Shown here: positions 8,631 through 19,534 of the stretch, one piece after another
How the letters are laid out: the number at the start of each line of letters is the position of its first letter
How positions within the stretch are numbered: position 1 is the stretch's first letter
Source of the DNA: Bifidobacterium amazonense
GTDB taxonomy: Bacteria > Actinomycetota > Actinomycetes > Actinomycetales > Bifidobacteriaceae
NCBI RefSeq assembly: GCF_018555435.2
Contig: NZ_JAFEJT020000006.1
Location: forward strand, 26,084-90,083
DNA length: 64,000 bases
Reading direction: 5' to 3'
Program-made: the position numbers and the translations under genes
Notes under the pieces: generated by a model
What the model saw: only the letters and a program-made list of their open reading frames with translations
Told to the model about the DNA's origin: nothing
Databases searched by the model: none

Positions 8631-9968
8631 TTACTTGCCTTCGACGTGATCCACGTTCTCGAGCAGGAAGCCGGTGTACTGGAACTGCTCGGTCTGGGCC
8701 TTGGCCTGACGCAGCGTGTCAAGGCCGACGCCCGCGATGATCAGGATCGTGGTGCCGCCGAACGGCAGCTTGGTGTTCAGCTCGAGCGCCATGATGAGCA
8801 CGGTCGGGATGAGCGCCACGAACAGCAGGTAGACGGCGCCGACGGTGTTCAGACGGTTCATCACGTAGCTCAGGTAGCGGCTGGTGGCGCTGCCGGCGCG
8901 GATGCCCGGGATGAAGCCGCCGTACTGCTTCATGTTGTCGGCGGTCTCGTCCGGGTTGAACGTGATCTCCGTGTAGAAGAAGCAGAAGAACACGATCATC
9001 AGCGCGTACAGCGCGATGTACCACACGGACGTCGTGTTGGCGAGGTTGGAGTTGATCCACTTGACCCAGCTCTGGTCCGAGTTGCCGAACTGCGCGATCA
9101 GCGTCGGGATGGCGAGGATCGAAGAGGCGAAGATCGGCGGGATGACGCCGGACATGTTGATCTTGAGCGGCAGGTAGGTCGACGATCCGCCGTACATCTT
9201 GCGGCCGATCATGCGGCGCGTGTACTGGACCGGGATACGGCGCTGGCACAGCTCGACGAAGTCGACGAAGATCAGGATGACGAGCAGGACGCCGGCGACC
9301 ACGCCGAACTTCCACCACTCGCCGTCGGTGCCGTTGGTGCCCCAGCCGATCTCCCACAGCTGCGGCAGGAAGCCGGAGCAGATGGACATGAAGATGAGGA
9401 TGGACATGCCCTGACCGATGCCCTTGTCGGTGATGAGCTCGGCCATCCACATGATCAGGCCGGTGCCGCCGGTCATGATGAGCACCATGACGATGAGGTT
9501 CCACACGGAGCCGTCCGGGATGACCTGCGAGCACTGGTAGTTGAACAGCGCGCCGGAACGGGCGGTCACGAGGATCGTGGTGGACTGCAGCACGGCCAGG
9601 CCGATGGTCAGATAACGGGTGTACTGGGTCAGCTTGGCCTCGCCGGACTGGCCCTCCTTGTGCAGCGCCTCGAAGCGCGGGATGACGACGCGCAGCAGCT
9701 GCACGACGATGGATGCGGTGATGTACGGCATGACGCCCAGCGCGAAGATCGACAGCTGGAGCATGGCGCCGCCGGAGAACAGGTTCACCAGGCCGATGAA
9801 GTTTTCGGAAGCGGTCTGCATCTTGCCGACGCATTCCTGGACGACCGAGTACTTGACACCCGGGGTCGGAATGAACGAGCCGATGCGATAAATGATGATC
9901 ATGCCGAGAACAAACAGGATTTTGTTCCTCAGCTCCTTGGTACGGAAGGCCTGGATTAACGTCCTCAC
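8631..9968 (-). CDS. secY: protein translocase subunit SecY
   Basis: 445 residues with ten predicted membrane segments, forming the channel of the Sec translocon in the cytoplasmic membrane. The start is a GTG giving (V/M)RTLIQAFRTKELRNKILF, preceded by AAGGAAAGGAACCCAG. A further upstream ATG frame has no homology. The family segment with plug region GGAMLQLSIFALGVMPYIT is intact. It follows the rplO terminator, so it probably starts its own transcript with adk. Confidence 0.97.
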   Translation of the reverse strand: MRTLIQAFRTKELRNKILFVLGMIIIYRIGSFIPTPGVKYSVVQECVGKMQTASENFIGLVNLFSGGAMLQLSIFALGVMPYITASIVVQLLRVVIPRFEALHKEGQSGEAKLTQYTRYLTIGLAVLQSTTILVTARSGALFNYQCSQVIPDGSVWNLIVMVLIMTGGTGLIMWMAELITDKGIGQGMSILIFMSICSGFLPQLWEIGWGTNGTDGEWWKFGVVAGVLLVILIFVDFVELCQRRIPVQYTRRMIGRKMYGGSSTYLPLKINMSGVIPPIFASSILAIPTLIAQFGNSDQSWVKWINSNLANTTSVWYIALYALMIVFFCFFYTEITFNPDETADNMKQYGGFIPGIRAGSATSRYLSYVMNRLNTVGAVYLLFVALIPTVLIMALELNTKLPFGGTTILIIAGVGLDTLRQAKAQTEQFQYTGFLLENVDHVEGK

Positions 9969-10170
9969 CTGGGTTCCTTTCCTTGTGTGCGCTCCCTGCG
10001 CACCCATCCGGACAGACTCTAGTCGTCGAGTCTAGCGTACAGCGTCTACCTCGGCCCCATATCCGAGGGTCCGATGTCCATTATTGATCGTGATCGATCG
10101 TGAAATTCGCCGATTGCCGTGACGCTCCCCTGCGCGCCTCCCCGCGCGCGGCGTCGGAGCGTGGATACGA

Positions 10171-10207
10171 AAACGACCCTCGCCGCACAAGCGGTCGAGG
10201 GTCGTTT
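10171..10207 (-). terminator. Rho-independent terminator after rplO
   Basis: Perfect 12-bp inverted repeat (arm AAACGACCCTCG) followed on the minus strand by TTTTCG, 40 bp past the rplO stop. It ends the S10/spc ribosomal transcript ahead of secY. Confidence 0.75.
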
Positions 10208-10246
10208 ATCGTATCGCACTGCGGTCGTTTCCCTAGCGGGTAAGGA

Positions 10247-10705
10247 CTACTCCTCGGAAACGGAACCGCCGGCGGCCTCGATCTTGGCCTTGGCGGAAGC
10301 CGAGGCCTTGACGCCCTTGATGGTCAGGGCGACGGACAGTTCGCCGTCACCGAGGACCTTGACGGGCTGGTTGGCGCGGACGGCACCCTTGGCGACCAGA
10401 TCCGCGACGGTGATCTCGCCACCGTTCGGGAACAGCTCGCCGAGCGCGGCCACGTTCACAACCTGGAACTCCTTCTTGAAGGGGCTCTTGAAGCCGCGGA
10501 GCTTCGGCAGGCGCATGTACAGCGGCAGCTGGCCACCTTCGAAGCCCGGGCGAACCTGGTAGCGCTTCTTGGTGCCCTTGTCGCCACGGCCCGAGGTCTT
10601 ACCCTTGGAGCCTTCACCGCGGCCGACGCGGATGCGGTCCTTCTTGGCGCCCGGAGCCGGACGCAGGTCGTGCATCTGCAGGACAGTGGTTTCTTCTTCA
10701 GCCAT
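10247..10705 (-). CDS. rplO: 50S ribosomal protein L15
   Basis: 152 residues with the diagnostic [20 protein letters not shown] and [20 protein letters not shown] segments of L15. It is a late-assembly 50S protein. It is the last gene of the spc cluster and is followed by a terminator rather than running directly into secY. Confidence 0.97.
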   Translation of the reverse strand: MAEEETTVLQMHDLRPAPGAKKDRIRVGRGEGSKGKTSGRGDKGTKKRYQVRPGFEGGQLPLYMRLPKLRGFKSPFKKEFQVVNVAALGELFPNGGEITVADLVAKGAVRANQPVKVLGDGELSVALTIKGVKASASAKAKIEAAGGSVSEE

Positions 10706-10707
10706 AA

Positions 10708-10890
10708 TCAGTCGACCTCCTCGACGGTGACCAGGTGGCGCACCGTCAGGATCATGCCACGAGTGCTCTTGTTGTCCTCGAGGACAACGCTCTGGCCGAT
10801 CTTGCGCAGACCGAGGGTCTGGGCGGTGGCGCGCTGCTTGGGCGTGCGGTTAACAAGACCGTGATGCAGGGTGATCTTCAGGTTAGCCAT
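10708..10890 (-). CDS. rpmD: 50S ribosomal protein L30
   Basis: 60 residues, full-length bacterial L30 ([20 protein letters not shown], then [20 protein letters not shown]). It is 2 bp upstream of rplO and 3 bp downstream of rpsE, so it is tightly coupled. Confidence 0.96.
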   Translation of the reverse strand: MANLKITLHHGLVNRTPKQRATAQTLGLRKIGQSVVLEDNKSTRGMILTVRHLVTVEEVD

Positions 10891-10893
10891 CTA

Positions 10894-11628
10894 TCACTCA
10901 CCATCCTTCTGCTGGGCCTGAGCGGCTGCGGCGGCTTCCTCGCGGGCCTTGCGGGCCTCGTCGATGCCGGCGGCGCGAGCGCGCAGGAGGGCGTCCGGAG
11001 CGACCTCGTTGAGGGACAGACCACGGCGGGCCGCGATCTCCTCCGGATCCTCGAGCTGCTTGAGGGCGGCCACGGTGGCGCGAACCATGTTCACGGCGGT
11101 GGCGGAGCCCATCGACTTGGTCAGGATGTCGGTGATGCCGGCGCACTCCATGACGGCGCGGACCGGGCCACCGGCGATAACGCCGGTACCGGGGGCGGCC
11201 GGACGCAGGAGCACGGTGCCGGCGGCGTCGTGGCCGATCACCGGGTGGGTGACGGTGCCGCGGACGCGCGGAACGGTGAACATGTGCTTCTTGGCATCCA
11301 GCTGGCCCTTGGCGATGGCGGCAGGAACCTCACGGGACTTGCCGTAGCCGACGCCGACGGTGCCGTTGCCGTCACCGACCACCACGAGGGCGGCGAAGCT
11401 GAACGTACGACCACCCTTGTGGGTCTTGGAGACACGGTTGATGGTCACCACGCGGTCGAGCAGCTCATCGCCCTGCTTCTCTTCGCGACGGTTGCGACGC
11501 TCGCCACGGCGGCCTTCGCCGCGCTGGCCACGACGGGACTTGCGGTCCTCGTTGTTGTTGGTCTCAGCCGCCTCAGTGTTCTGAGTTTCTTCAGCCACTT
11601 GGGTTTCCTTCTGAGTTTCGTCGCTCAC
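10894..11628 (-). CDS. rpsE: 30S ribosomal protein S5 with long N-terminal extension
   Basis: 244 residues, clearly longer than E. coli S5 (about 167). The S5 core begins near residue 53 ([20 protein letters not shown]) and runs to ~210 ([20 protein letters not shown]). Residues 1-52 are a charged, low-complexity acidic-then-Arg-rich segment, probably disordered, and the C-terminus ends in an Ala/Glu-rich tail. S5 controls decoding accuracy at the mRNA entry channel. Its start overlaps the rplR stop by 4 bp. Confidence 0.96.
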   Translation of the reverse strand: MSDETQKETQVAEETQNTEAAETNNNEDRKSRRGQRGEGRRGERRNRREEKQGDELLDRVVTINRVSKTHKGGRTFSFAALVVVGDGNGTVGVGYGKSREVPAAIAKGQLDAKKHMFTVPRVRGTVTHPVIGHDAAGTVLLRPAAPGTGVIAGGPVRAVMECAGITDILTKSMGSATAVNMVRATVAALKQLEDPEEIAARRGLSLNEVAPDALLRARAAGIDEARKAREEAAAAAQAQQKDGE

Positions 11629-11996
11629 AGTGCCAGACCTCCCTCGCGGGCGCCCTCAGCGACAGCTGCGACGCGACCAGTGTACTTGTTGCCACCACGA
11701 TCGAAGACGACGGCCTCGATGCCCGCGGCCTTGGCCTTCTCGGCCACCAGCTCGCCGACCTTCTTGGCGGCTTCGGTCTTGGTGCCCTCGAAACCGGCGA
11801 AGTCGGCGGTCAGGGTCGAGGCGGACACGAGGGTGATGCCCTTCGTGTCGTCGACGATCTGCGCGACCATGTGACGGTTGGAGCGGGAGACAACGAGACG
11901 CGGCATTTCCGGGGTGCCGGAGATGCGCTTGCGGATGCGAGCGTGACGACGCTTGAGCGAGACCTTCTTGCCCTTACCGAGAATCTGAACGCTCAT
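11625..11996 (-). CDS. rplR: 50S ribosomal protein L18
   Basis: 123 residues from [21 protein letters not shown]18 binds 5S rRNA with L5. The frame continues upstream to 12080 without homology, so this ATG at the normal family start was chosen. It lies 1 bp after rplF. Confidence 0.96.
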   Translation of the reverse strand: MSVQILGKGKKVSLKRRHARIRKRISGTPEMPRLVVSRSNRHMVAQIVDDTKGITLVSASTLTADFAGFEGTKTEAAKKVGELVAEKAKAAGIEAVVFDRGGNKYTGRVAAVAEGAREGGLAL

Positions 11997-11997
11997 A

Positions 11998-12537
11998 TCA
12001 CTTACCAGCCTTTCCAGCCTTGCGCAGGATATGCTCGTCAGCGTACTTGATGCCCTTGCCCTTGTAGGGTTCCGGAGCACGCAGCTTGCGGATGTTAGCC
12101 GCAGCCTGGCCGACGGCCTGCTTGTCGGTGCCCTTGACGATCACCGTGTTCGCGTTCGGAACCTCGAACTCGATGCCTTCCGGCGGGTTGACGGTGATGG
12201 TGTGGGAGTAGCCGAGCGCGAACTCGATGCTCTTGCCCTTGAGGGTGGCGCGGTAACCGGTGCCGACGATCTGCAGGGTCTTGGCGTAGCCTTCGTGCAC
12301 GCCCTTGACGATGCTGGCGACGAGAGCGCGGCTCAGGCCGTGCTTCGCGCGGGTCGGACGCAGGTCATCGGCCGGGGTGAGAACAACCTCGTTGTTCTCG
12401 ACGACGGCGGAGATGCCTTCCGGCATGACGAAGGAGTCGGTGCCCTTCGGGCCCTTGGCGGCCACGGTCTGGCCGTCGATCGTGACTTCCACGCCGGCCG
12501 GGATGGCGACGGGGAGCTTACCAATATGCGATGCCAT
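11998..12537 (-). CDS. rplF: 50S ribosomal protein L6
   Basis: 179 residues with two L6 domains, start [20 protein letters not shown] and C-terminal signature [20 protein letters not shown]. It binds 23S rRNA near the sarcin-ricin loop. Confidence 0.97.
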   Translation of the reverse strand: MASHIGKLPVAIPAGVEVTIDGQTVAAKGPKGTDSFVMPEGISAVVENNEVVLTPADDLRPTRAKHGLSRALVASIVKGVHEGYAKTLQIVGTGYRATLKGKSIEFALGYSHTITVNPPEGIEFEVPNANTVIVKGTDKQAVGQAAANIRKLRAPEPYKGKGIKYADEHILRKAGKAGK

Positions 12538-12554
12538 GTGTCAGCTCTCCTTTC

Positions 12555-12953
12555 TCACCACACGTAGGCGACGATCTCGCCGCCGATGCCACGGTCGAGG
12601 CATTCCTTCTGGGTCATCAGTCCCGAGGAAGTCGAGATGATGGCGATGCCGAGGCCGCCGAGCGGCATCGGCAGGGCGTCGGACTTCGCGTAGCGACGCA
12701 GGCCCGGCTTGGAAATGCGCTTGATGCCCTGGATGGAACGCTCGCCGTTCGGGCCGTACTTGAGGGTGACCTCAAGAGTCTGGCCGACCTTGGCGTCCTT
12801 GGCGGCGAAGTCCTTGATGTAGCCTTCGCGCTTCAGGATCTCGGCGATGTTCTTCTTGAACTTGGAGTACGGCATATCCACGGTTTCGTGCTTAGCCGCG
12901 CTCGCGTTACGCAGACGGGTAAGCATGTCTGCGATAGGATCTGTCATTGTCAT
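12555..12953 (-). CDS. rpsH: 30S ribosomal protein S8
   Basis: 132 residues; start [20 protein letters not shown] and C-terminal signature [21 protein letters not shown]8 binds the central domain of 16S rRNA and in many bacteria regulates the spc operon at the mRNA level. It lies between rpsN-type S14 and rplF. Confidence 0.97.
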   Translation of the reverse strand: MTMTDPIADMLTRLRNASAAKHETVDMPYSKFKKNIAEILKREGYIKDFAAKDAKVGQTLEVTLKYGPNGERSIQGIKRISKPGLRRYAKSDALPMPLGGLGIAIISTSSGLMTQKECLDRGIGGEIVAYVW

Positions 12954-13043
12954 TTGGGCTTGTTGCCCTTTCTCGCTATGGTTTCCGCCGCCCTCACGCC
13001 TGCCGGAGCAGGCGATCGGGCCGCGGACCTTCAGCGTCGATGT

Positions 13044-13229
13044 TTACCAACTGGACTTCGTGACGCCGGGCAGCTCGCCGCGGTGCGCCTTCTCGCGAAG
13101 GCAGACACGGCACAGGCCGAACTTGCGGTAGACGGAGTGGGGACGACCACAAACCTGGCAGCGCGTGTAGGCGCGCACCTTGAACTTCGGCTTGGCGGCC
13201 GCCTTGTTCTTCAGAGCGGTTTTTGCCAT
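13044..13229 (-). CDS. rpsZ: 30S ribosomal protein S14, zinc-binding type Z
   Basis: 61 residues. Cys24/Cys27 and Cys40/Cys43 (TRCQVCGRP and GLCRVCLRE) form the C4 zinc site that marks the short, zinc-containing S14 of Actinobacteria. It lies 1 bp downstream of rplE. A zinc-free paralogue, if present, is elsewhere in the genome. Confidence 0.96.
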   Translation of the reverse strand: MAKTALKNKAAAKPKFKVRAYTRCQVCGRPHSVYRKFGLCRVCLREKAHRGELPGVTKSSW

Positions 13230-13230
13230 A

Positions 13231-13803
13231 TCAGTTCTCCTTGAAGGGGAAGCCGAGGTGCTTGAGGAGCACGGAAGCTTCCTTGTCGTCCTTGGTGGAG
13301 GTCACCACGGTGATGTCCATGCCGCGCTGGTGATCGATCGAATCCGGATCGATCTCGTGGAACATGGACTGCTCGGTGAGACCAAAGTTGTAGTTGCCCT
13401 GGCCGTCGAACTGCTTGCCGTTGATGCCGCGGAAATCGCGGATACGCGGCAGGGCGAGGGTCAGGAGGCGATCCAGGAACTCCCACATGCGGTCGCCACG
13501 CAGGGTGACGTACGCACCGATGGCCTGGCCCTCACGCAGGTGGAACTGCGCGACGGACTTCTTGGCCTTCGTGATCTTCGGCTTCTGGCCGGTGATCAGC
13601 GTGAGATCCTTGACAGCGCCCTCGATGAGCTTGGAGTCACGCGCAGCGGCGCCGACGCCCATGGAGACGACGACCTTCTCGATGCGGGCCACCTGCATCG
13701 GGTTGGAGTAGTTGAACTCCTTCTCGAGCTCGGGGATGATGACGTCCTTGTACTGCTGCTTCAAGCGCGGAGTTGCCGGCGCTTCGACGGTAGCATCGGT
13801 CAT
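13231..13803 (-). CDS. rplE: 50S ribosomal protein L5
   Basis: 190 residues with a short N-terminal extension before [21 protein letters not shown]5 binds 5S rRNA and contacts P-site tRNA. The segments [20 protein letters not shown] and [20 protein letters not shown] are typical. Its start overlaps the rplX stop by 4 bp. Confidence 0.97.
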   Translation of the reverse strand: MTDATVEAPATPRLKQQYKDVIIPELEKEFNYSNPMQVARIEKVVVSMGVGAAARDSKLIEGAVKDLTLITGQKPKITKAKKSVAQFHLREGQAIGAYVTLRGDRMWEFLDRLLTLALPRIRDFRGINGKQFDGQGNYNFGLTEQSMFHEIDPDSIDHQRGMDITVVTSTKDDKEASVLLKHLGFPFKEN

Positions 13804-14135
13804 GCCAGCTCCTTTCCGGACTTCTTGGCGACGCGCACGCGCACGGTCTTCACCTTGCCGTCACGAGCCTCTTCCTTCACCACAATGCCGACGCGGGTCG
13901 GCTTCTTGGTCTCCGGGTCGATGACCATCACGTTGGAGCGATGGATCGGAGCCTCGACGGAGACGATGCCGGCCTGCTGGCCCTGCTGCGTGGCGCGAAC
14001 GTGCTTCTTGACGATCTGCACGCCCTCGACGATCAGGCGATCGTCGGCCAGCACGCGGGTGACCTTGCCTTCCTTGCCCTTGTCCTTGCCGCGGATGACC
14101 TTGACCAGGTCGCCGCTCTTAATCTTGGCTGCCAT
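13800..14135 (-). CDS. rplX: 50S ribosomal protein L24
   Basis: 111 residues with the KOW motif in [21 protein letters not shown]24 is an assembly initiator at the 5' end of 23S rRNA. It is 1 bp after rplN. Confidence 0.97.
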   Translation of the reverse strand: MAAKIKSGDLVKVIRGKDKGKEGKVTRVLADDRLIVEGVQIVKKHVRATQQGQQAGIVSVEAPIHRSNVMVIDPETKKPTRVGIVVKEEARDGKVKTVRVRVAKKSGKELA

Positions 14136-14136
14136 G

Positions 14137-14505
14137 TCAGATCACCTCCGGGGCGAGGGACACGATGCGCATGAAGCGCTTGTCGCGCAGCTCACGAGCG
14201 ATCGGTCCGAAGATACGAGTGCCCTTCGGTTCACGGCCGGAGCCGAGAATGACGGCGGCGTTCTCGTCGAACTTGATGTAGGAGCCGTCCACGCGACGGT
14301 TCTCCTTGACGGTGCGGACGACGACGGCCTTGACCACGTCACCCTTCTTGACCGACCCGCCAGGGATCGCATCCTTGACGGAGGCGACGATCACGTCGCC
14401 GAGGCCGGCATAGCGTCGCTTCGATCCGCCGAGCACTCGGATGCAGAGGAGTTCCTTCGCACCCGTGTTGTCGGCGACATGAAGCCGCGTTTCCTGCTGA
14501 ATCAT
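14137..14505 (-). CDS. rplN: 50S ribosomal protein L14
   Basis: 122 residues, the exact family length, with [20 protein letters not shown] and the C-terminal [13 protein letters not shown]. It is the first gene of the spc segment. A GC-rich hairpin separates it from rpsQ. Confidence 0.98.
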   Translation of the reverse strand: MIQQETRLHVADNTGAKELLCIRVLGGSKRRYAGLGDVIVASVKDAIPGGSVKKGDVVKAVVVRTVKENRRVDGSYIKFDENAAVILGSGREPKGTRIFGPIARELRDKRFMRIVSLAPEVI

Positions 14506-14538
14506 TGATTCTCCTTAGCCGAGCTGGTTCTCCCCAAG

Positions 14539-14572
14539 CACCCCGCCCACCTGTACGAGCATGGGCGGGGTG
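14539..14572 (-). terminator. hairpin at the S10/spc operon border
   Basis: Perfect 11-bp inverted repeat (arm CACCCCGCCCA, 12-nt loop) in the 91-bp gap between rpsQ and rplN, the only sizeable gap in that part of the cluster. It lacks a U-tract, so it may attenuate or process the mRNA rather than fully terminate it. Confidence 0.5.
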
Positions 14573-14596
14573 ACTCGCGGAGCCTAGCCGAACTTG

Positions 14597-14857
14597 TTAC
14601 TTGGCGCGCTCGATAATGCTCTCGAGACGCCAACGCTTGGTCTTGCTCAGGGGCCGAGTCTCCATAATACTCACGAGGTCGCCAACGTGCGCGTCGTTGT
14701 GTTCATCATGGGCCTTGACCTTCTTGGTGGAACGAACGACCTTGCCGTACAGCGGGTGGGTCGAACGCTGCTCGAGCTCGACGGTGATCGTCTTGTCCAT
14801 AGCCTCGGACACGACGTAACCGCGACGAACCTTGCGGAAGTTACGCTCTTCAGCCAT
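14597..14857 (-). CDS. rpsQ: 30S ribosomal protein S17
   Basis: 86 residues with the OB-fold signature [20 protein letters not shown] and the later [20 protein letters not shown]. It binds the 5' domain of 16S rRNA. Its start codon shares one base with the rpmC stop. Confidence 0.97.
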   Translation of the reverse strand: MAEERNFRKVRRGYVVSEAMDKTITVELEQRSTHPLYGKVVRSTKKVKAHDEHNDAHVGDLVSIMETRPLSKTKRWRLESIIERAK

Positions 14858-15114
14858 TACTTCTCCTCAGCTTTCGTATCGGATGCCTCGGGCGCCTGGC
14901 TGATGCCGAGCTCACGCTCGCGCAGGACGGTGTACATCCTGGCGATGTCGTGCTTGACCGCCTTGAGGCGGGCAGTGTTCTCGAGCTGACCAGTCGCGTG
15001 CTGGAAGCGCAGGTTGAACAGCTCTTCCTTGGACTTCTTGAGGAAACCTTCGATCTCCTCGTTGGTCTTCTCGTTCAGATTCTTGATTGCATAATCAGCG
15101 GTACCGACTGCCAT
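14857..15114 (-). CDS. rpmC: 50S ribosomal protein L29
   Basis: 85 residues. The L29 core has [24 protein letters not shown] sequence and lies near the polypeptide exit site. The C-terminus carries a short acidic tail (ASDTKAEEK). It overlaps rplP and rpsQ by one base each. Confidence 0.96.
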   Translation of the reverse strand: MAVGTADYAIKNLNEKTNEEIEGFLKKSKEELFNLRFQHATGQLENTARLKAVKHDIARMYTVLRERELGISQAPEASDTKAEEK

Positions 15115-15533
15115 CAGATATCACCACCTTCACGCGCAATAACGCGGCACTTCATCGGGAGCTTGTCGATGGCGCGGCGCAGGGCCTCGCGAGCGACATC
15201 CTCGGAGACGCCACCGATCTCGAACATCACGCGGCCGGGGCGAATGTTGGCGATCCAGAACTCCGGAGTACCCTTACCGGAACCCATTCGGGTGCCCAGC
15301 GGCTTCTTGGTCAGCGGGCGATCCGGGAAGATCGTGATCCACACACGGCCACCACGCTTGATGTAACGGGTCATGGCGATACGAGCCGCCTCGATCTGGC
15401 GGTTGGTGACGTAGGCCGGAGCCAGCGCCTGAATGCCGTAATCGCCGAAGGCGATCTCGTTGCCGCCCTTGGACATGCCAGAGCGGACCGGACGATGCTG
15501 CTTGCGGTACTTAGTCCTCTTCGGGATAAGCAT
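15114..15533 (-). CDS. rplP: 50S ribosomal protein L16
   Basis: 139 residues from [21 protein letters not shown]16 contacts the A- and P-site tRNAs. The conserved [20 protein letters not shown] segment is present. The frame continues upstream into rpsC without homology, so this ATG is used; it lies 4 bp after the rpsC stop. Confidence 0.97.
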   Translation of the reverse strand: MLIPKRTKYRKQHRPVRSGMSKGGNEIAFGDYGIQALAPAYVTNRQIEAARIAMTRYIKRGGRVWITIFPDRPLTKKPLGTRMGSGKGTPEFWIANIRPGRVMFEIGGVSEDVAREALRRAIDKLPMKCRVIAREGGDI

Positions 15534-15537
15534 CAGT

Positions 15538-16347
15538 TCACTCCTTCGTTTCCGTTGCGGCAGGAGCCTCGGCGGCGGCCTCGGCCTTCGGGGCCTCGGT
15601 AGCCTGCTGGGCGGCAGCACCACGGTTGCCACGGCGCGGGCGGCGATCGCCACCACGGCGGCCGGGACGGCTGTTGTTCTGCTGAGCCTGCTGCTCTTCG
15701 AACTCGCGCTCGGTCATATCGCCCTTGTAGATCCACACCTTGACGCCGATGCGGCCGTAGGTGGTCTTGGCCTCGAAGAAGCCGTAATCGATCAGGGCGC
15801 GGAGGGTCTGCAGCGGAACGCGGCCCTCGCGGTAGAACTCGGAACGGCTCATTTCCGCACCGCCGAGGCGGCCGGAGAGCTTGATGCGGATGCCCTTGGC
15901 GCCGGCGCGCATCGCGTCCTGCTGAGCCTTGCGCATCGCGCGACGGAAGGTCACGCGGTTGGTCAGCTGTTCGGCGATGCCCTGAGCGACGAGCTGGGCG
16001 TCCAGAGCGGCGTTCTTCACCTCGAAGATGTTGAGCTGGACCTGCTTGCCGGTGAGCTTCTCGAGCTTGGCGCGAACCTTCTCGGCTTCGGCGCCACGGC
16101 GGCCGATCACGATGCCCGGACGGGCGGTGTGGATGTCCACACGCACGCGGTCGCGGGTGCGCTCGATCACGATGCGGGACACGCCCGCACGCTCGAGGTC
16201 CTTGTTCATTTCCTTGCGGATCTTGTCGTCTTCGAGAACGAAGTCGCTGTAGCGTTCGCCGGGCTTGTTGGAATCAGAGAACCACTTGGAGCGGTGGCTC
16301 TCGGTGACGCCCAGACGGTAGCCAAAGGGATTGATCTTCTGACCCAT
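15538..16347 (-). CDS. rpsC: 30S ribosomal protein S3
   Basis: 269 residues. The core has the KH domain ([20 protein letters not shown]) and the S3 C-terminal domain ([20 protein letters not shown]), located at the mRNA entry tunnel. Residues ~215-269 form a low-complexity Gln/Arg then Ala/Glu tail, an actinobacterial extension. It is 2 bp after rplV. Confidence 0.97.
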   Translation of the reverse strand: MGQKINPFGYRLGVTESHRSKWFSDSNKPGERYSDFVLEDDKIRKEMNKDLERAGVSRIVIERTRDRVRVDIHTARPGIVIGRRGAEAEKVRAKLEKLTGKQVQLNIFEVKNAALDAQLVAQGIAEQLTNRVTFRRAMRKAQQDAMRAGAKGIRIKLSGRLGGAEMSRSEFYREGRVPLQTLRALIDYGFFEAKTTYGRIGVKVWIYKGDMTEREFEEQQAQQNNSRPGRRGGDRRPRRGNRGAAAQQATEAPKAEAAAEAPAATETKE

Positions 16348-16349
16348 CT

Positions 16350-16709
16350 TTAGCGGGCTCCTTCCTTGGTAGCAACGACGACCGTGATGTGGGAGGTGCG
16401 CTTGTTGATACGAGCGGCACGGCCCTGGGCGCGGGCGCGGAAACGCTTGAGCGTCACGCCTTCGTCCACGTAGGTCTCCTTGATGACCAGGTCGTTCTCG
16501 CGGAACGGCTCGCCGGCCTTGTCGGCCTTCACGCGAGCGTTCGCGATGGCGCTCTCGAGGACCTTGCGAACCGGCAGGGACGCGTCCTGGGGAGCGAACT
16601 TGAGGATGGTGACGGCTTCGGTCGCCTGCTTGCCGCGGATGAGGTCGACCATGCGGCGAGCCTTGCGCGGCGTCACGCGGACGTGACGAGCGATTGCTTT
16701 AGCTTCCAT
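16350..16709 (-). CDS. rplV: 50S ribosomal protein L22
   Basis: 119 residues; the loop lining the exit tunnel ([20 protein letters not shown]) and the N-terminal [20 protein letters not shown] are intact. No obvious changes are seen in the macrolide-related loop. Confidence 0.97.
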   Translation of the reverse strand: MEAKAIARHVRVTPRKARRMVDLIRGKQATEAVTILKFAPQDASLPVRKVLESAIANARVKADKAGEPFRENDLVIKETYVDEGVTLKRFRARAQGRAARINKRTSHITVVVATKEGAR

Positions 16710-16726
16710 GTTCTATTCCTTATCCT

Positions 16727-17005
16727 TTAGCGGCGGGCCTTCTTGTCGTCCTTCACATGACCCTTGAAGGTCTTGGTCGGGGCGAACTCACCGAGCTTGT
16801 GACCGACCATGGCCTCGGTGACGAACACCGGGACATGCTTGCGGCCATCGTGAACAGCGAACGTGTGTCCGATGAAATCAGGGGTGATCATCGAACGGCG
16901 GGACCACGTCTTGATGACGTTCTTGGTGCCCTTCTCGTTCTGCTCGTCGACTTTCTTCTGCAGGTGGGCGTCGACGAAGGGGCCCTTCTTGATGCTACGA
17001 GTCAT
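16727..17005 (-). CDS. rpsS: 30S ribosomal protein S19
   Basis: 92 residues, [20 protein letters not shown] then [21 protein letters not shown]19 lies in the 30S head near the A-site tRNA and the S13 partner. It sits 15 bp after rplB. Confidence 0.97.
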   Translation of the reverse strand: MTRSIKKGPFVDAHLQKKVDEQNEKGTKNVIKTWSRRSMITPDFIGHTFAVHDGRKHVPVFVTEAMVGHKLGEFAPTKTFKGHVKDDKKARR

Positions 17006-17020
17006 CTACTCGACACTCCC

Positions 17021-17851
17021 TTACTTGCGGTTCTTACCATTCGGACGACGACGAACAATCATCTTGTTCGAAGCCTTCTTCGGACGGCGAGTACGAACTT
17101 CGCCCTTGCCCCACGGAGAGACCGGCGGCTTGCCACCGCGGGTACGACCGCCGTGCGGGTGGTCGACCGGGTTCATGGATTCACCACGGGTCCACGGGCG
17201 CTTGCCGATCCAACGGGCGCGGCCGGCCTTGCCGAGCTGGATGTTGGCGTGGTCGGAGTTGCCGACCTCACCGACGGTCGCGCGGCAGCGGGCGTCCACG
17301 TTGCGGATTTCGCCGGACGGCATACGCAGCTGGGCGTAGGCGCCATCCTTGGCGACGAGCTGGACGGCGGCACCGGCGGAACGCGCGATCTTCGCGCCGC
17401 CGAGCGGCTTGAGCTCGATCGCGTGCACGATGGTACCGGTCGGGATGTTCTTGAGCGGCAGGTTGTTGCCCGGCTTGATATCGGCCTTCTCGCCGGTCTC
17501 GATGCGGTCGCCCTGCTTGACGCCTTCCGGAGCGATGATGTAGCGCTTCTCGCCGTCGGCGTAGTGCAGCAGCGCGATGCGGGCGGAACGGTTCGGGTCG
17601 TACTCGATGTGAGCGACCGTCGCCGGCACGCCGTCCTTGTCCCAACGCTTGAAGTCGATGAGACGGTAGGCGCGCTTGTGGCCGCCGCCGCGATGGCGGG
17701 AGGTCATACGGCCGTAGGAGTTACGACCGCCGGTCTTGGTGAGCTTGCGAACCAGCGACTTCTCAGGCGTGGAGCGCGTAAGATCGGAGAAATCCGACAC
17801 AGACGCGTTGCGGCGGCCAGCAGTCGTCGGCTTATAAACGCGGATAGCCAT
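17021..17851 (-). CDS. rplB: 50S ribosomal protein L2
   Basis: 276 residues, typical length. L2 is a key 23S rRNA-binding protein near the peptidyl transferase centre. The conserved histidine-bearing [20 protein letters not shown] segment is present, as is the N-terminal [20 protein letters not shown]. Confidence 0.98.
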   Translation of the reverse strand: MAIRVYKPTTAGRRNASVSDFSDLTRSTPEKSLVRKLTKTGGRNSYGRMTSRHRGGGHKRAYRLIDFKRWDKDGVPATVAHIEYDPNRSARIALLHYADGEKRYIIAPEGVKQGDRIETGEKADIKPGNNLPLKNIPTGTIVHAIELKPLGGAKIARSAGAAVQLVAKDGAYAQLRMPSGEIRNVDARCRATVGEVGNSDHANIQLGKAGRARWIGKRPWTRGESMNPVDHPHGGRTRGGKPPVSPWGKGEVRTRRPKKASNKMIVRRRPNGKNRK

Positions 17852-17887
17852 AATATAGTTCTTCCTTTAACTTTTCTCGGCTAGCCT

Positions 17888-18184
17888 TCAGTTGCCGAAG
17901 ATGTCGATCGTCTGGCCCTCGGCGACGGTCACGATCGCGCGCTTCTGGTTGACGCGCTGGCCGAAGCCGAAACGGGTGCGCTTGCGCTTGCCGTCGCGGT
18001 TGAGGGTGTTGACGTTCGTCACCTTCACCTTGAAGATCTCTTCGATAGCCTGCTTGATCTGCACCTTGTTCGCGTCCGAGGCCACCACGAAGGTGTACTG
18101 GCCGCGGTCGGACAGGGCGTAGCTCTTCTCGGAGACGACGGGCTTCAGGATGACGTCGTGTGCGGGCTTGTGAATAGCGACCAT
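17888..18184 (-). CDS. rplW: 50S ribosomal protein L23
   Basis: 98 residues; [20 protein letters not shown] matches L23, which forms the docking site for trigger factor and SRP at the tunnel exit. It lies between rplD (5 bp) and rplB (36 bp). Confidence 0.96.
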   Translation of the reverse strand: MVAIHKPAHDVILKPVVSEKSYALSDRGQYTFVVASDANKVQIKQAIEEIFKVKVTNVNTLNRDGKRKRTRFGFGQRVNQKRAIVTVAEGQTIDIFGN

Positions 18185-18189
18185 CTAAA

Positions 18190-18855
18190 TCAGGCCTCCT
18201 TGGCGGTCGGCTCGGTCTTGCCGGCGAGGAAGGCGTCGAGGCCCTCCTTCGTGAAGACGACGTACTGAGCGGTGACCACATCGTAGGTGTTGAGCTGATC
18301 GGCGAAAATCGGGTGCACGGTCGGGATGTTGCGGACCGACAGCCACTCGTTGATGTTTTCGCGGGAGAACACGATCGTGGTGAACTTGTTCTCGGTGACC
18401 GGGGTCAGCGCGGCAACGGCGGCCTTGGTGGACGGGGTATCGGTGATGCCGAAGTCCACAACGGCGACGCGACCGGCGTTCGCGCGATCGGAAAGCACGT
18501 AGCGCAGGGCGGCGGCCTTCATCTTCTTCGGAGTGCGCTGCGAGTAGTCGCGCGGCTGCGGACCGAACACGGTGCCGCCGTGGTACCACTGCGGGGCGCG
18601 GATGGAGCCCTGGCGGGCACGACCGGTGCCCTTCTGCTTCCACGGCTTCTTGCCGCCACCGGACACCATGCCACGGGTCTTGGTGGCGTGGGTGCCGGAA
18701 CGGGCGGCGGCGAGCTGAGCCACGACGACCTGGTGGATCAGCGGGACGCGGGACTGGACCTCTTCGGCGGTGTGGCCGAAGATCTCGCCCGGAACCTCGA
18801 CGGTGCCGGTGGACTGGCCCTGGGCGTCAGACACGTTCAGAGTAACGTTTGCCAT
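18190..18855 (-). CDS. rplD: 50S ribosomal protein L4
   Basis: 221 residues with the tunnel-loop segment GTHATKTRGMVSGGGKKPWK and KGTGRARQGSIRAPQWYHGG. L4 lines the exit tunnel and, in E. coli, represses the S10 operon; whether this happens here cannot be judged from sequence. Confidence 0.97.
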   Translation of the reverse strand: MANVTLNVSDAQGQSTGTVEVPGEIFGHTAEEVQSRVPLIHQVVVAQLAAARSGTHATKTRGMVSGGGKKPWKQKGTGRARQGSIRAPQWYHGGTVFGPQPRDYSQRTPKKMKAAALRYVLSDRANAGRVAVVDFGITDTPSTKAAVAALTPVTENKFTTIVFSRENINEWLSVRNIPTVHPIFADQLNTYDVVTAQYVVFTKEGLDAFLAGKTEPTAKEA

Positions 18856-18869
18856 AATTCAGACTCCCC

Positions 18870-19517
18870 TTACTTCACGGCCGTGCGGACGAGAACGATG
18901 CCGCCCTTCGGGCCCGGAACGGCGCCCTTGATGGCGAGGATGCTGTTCTCGGCATCCGCGGAGACGACGGTCAGGCCCTGCACGGTGGCGGTCACATGAC
19001 CCATGCGGCCGGCCATGCGCTTGCCCTTGAGGATGCGGCTCGGCGTGGCGCACGCGCCGACGGAACCGGGGCGACGCTCGTTCTTGTGAGAGCCGTGGGA
19101 ACGACGGTAGGACTTGAAGCCCCAGCGCTTGATGGTGCCGGCGAAGCCCTTGCCCTTGGTGGTGCCGGTGACGTCGACCTCGGAACCCTCCGGGAAGAAG
19201 TCGATGGACAGCTCCTGGCCCGGCTCGTACTCGGCGGCGTCCTCGGTGCGCACCTCGACGAGGTGGCGGCGCGGGGTGACGCCGGCCTTGGCGAAGTGGC
19301 CGGCGAGCGGCTTGGTCACCTTGGTCGGATCGATCTGGCCGTAGCCGATCTGGACGGCCTTGTAGCCGTCGGATTCCTCGGACTTGACGGCGGTCACCAC
19401 GTTGGTGGACACGTCAACGAGGGTGACGGGGACAAAGAAACCGTTCTCGTCCCAGACCTGAGTCATGCCGAGCTTCTTGCCCAGCAGAGCCTTGTGGCTA
19501 CCTCTCTGCGAAGTCAT
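18870..19517 (-). CDS. rplC: 50S ribosomal protein L3
   Basis: 215 residues with the L3 signature [20 protein letters not shown]. It is positioned near the peptidyl transferase centre. The start [20 protein letters not shown] carries a short N-terminal extension before the conserved [10 protein letters not shown]. Confidence 0.97.
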   Translation of the reverse strand: MTSQRGSHKALLGKKLGMTQVWDENGFFVPVTLVDVSTNVVTAVKSEESDGYKAVQIGYGQIDPTKVTKPLAGHFAKAGVTPRRHLVEVRTEDAAEYEPGQELSIDFFPEGSEVDVTGTTKGKGFAGTIKRWGFKSYRRSHGSHKNERRPGSVGACATPSRILKGKRMAGRMGHVTATVQGLTVVSADAENSILAIKGAVPGPKGGIVLVRTAVK

Positions 19518-19534
19518 AGTGGTTCCCTCCTCCC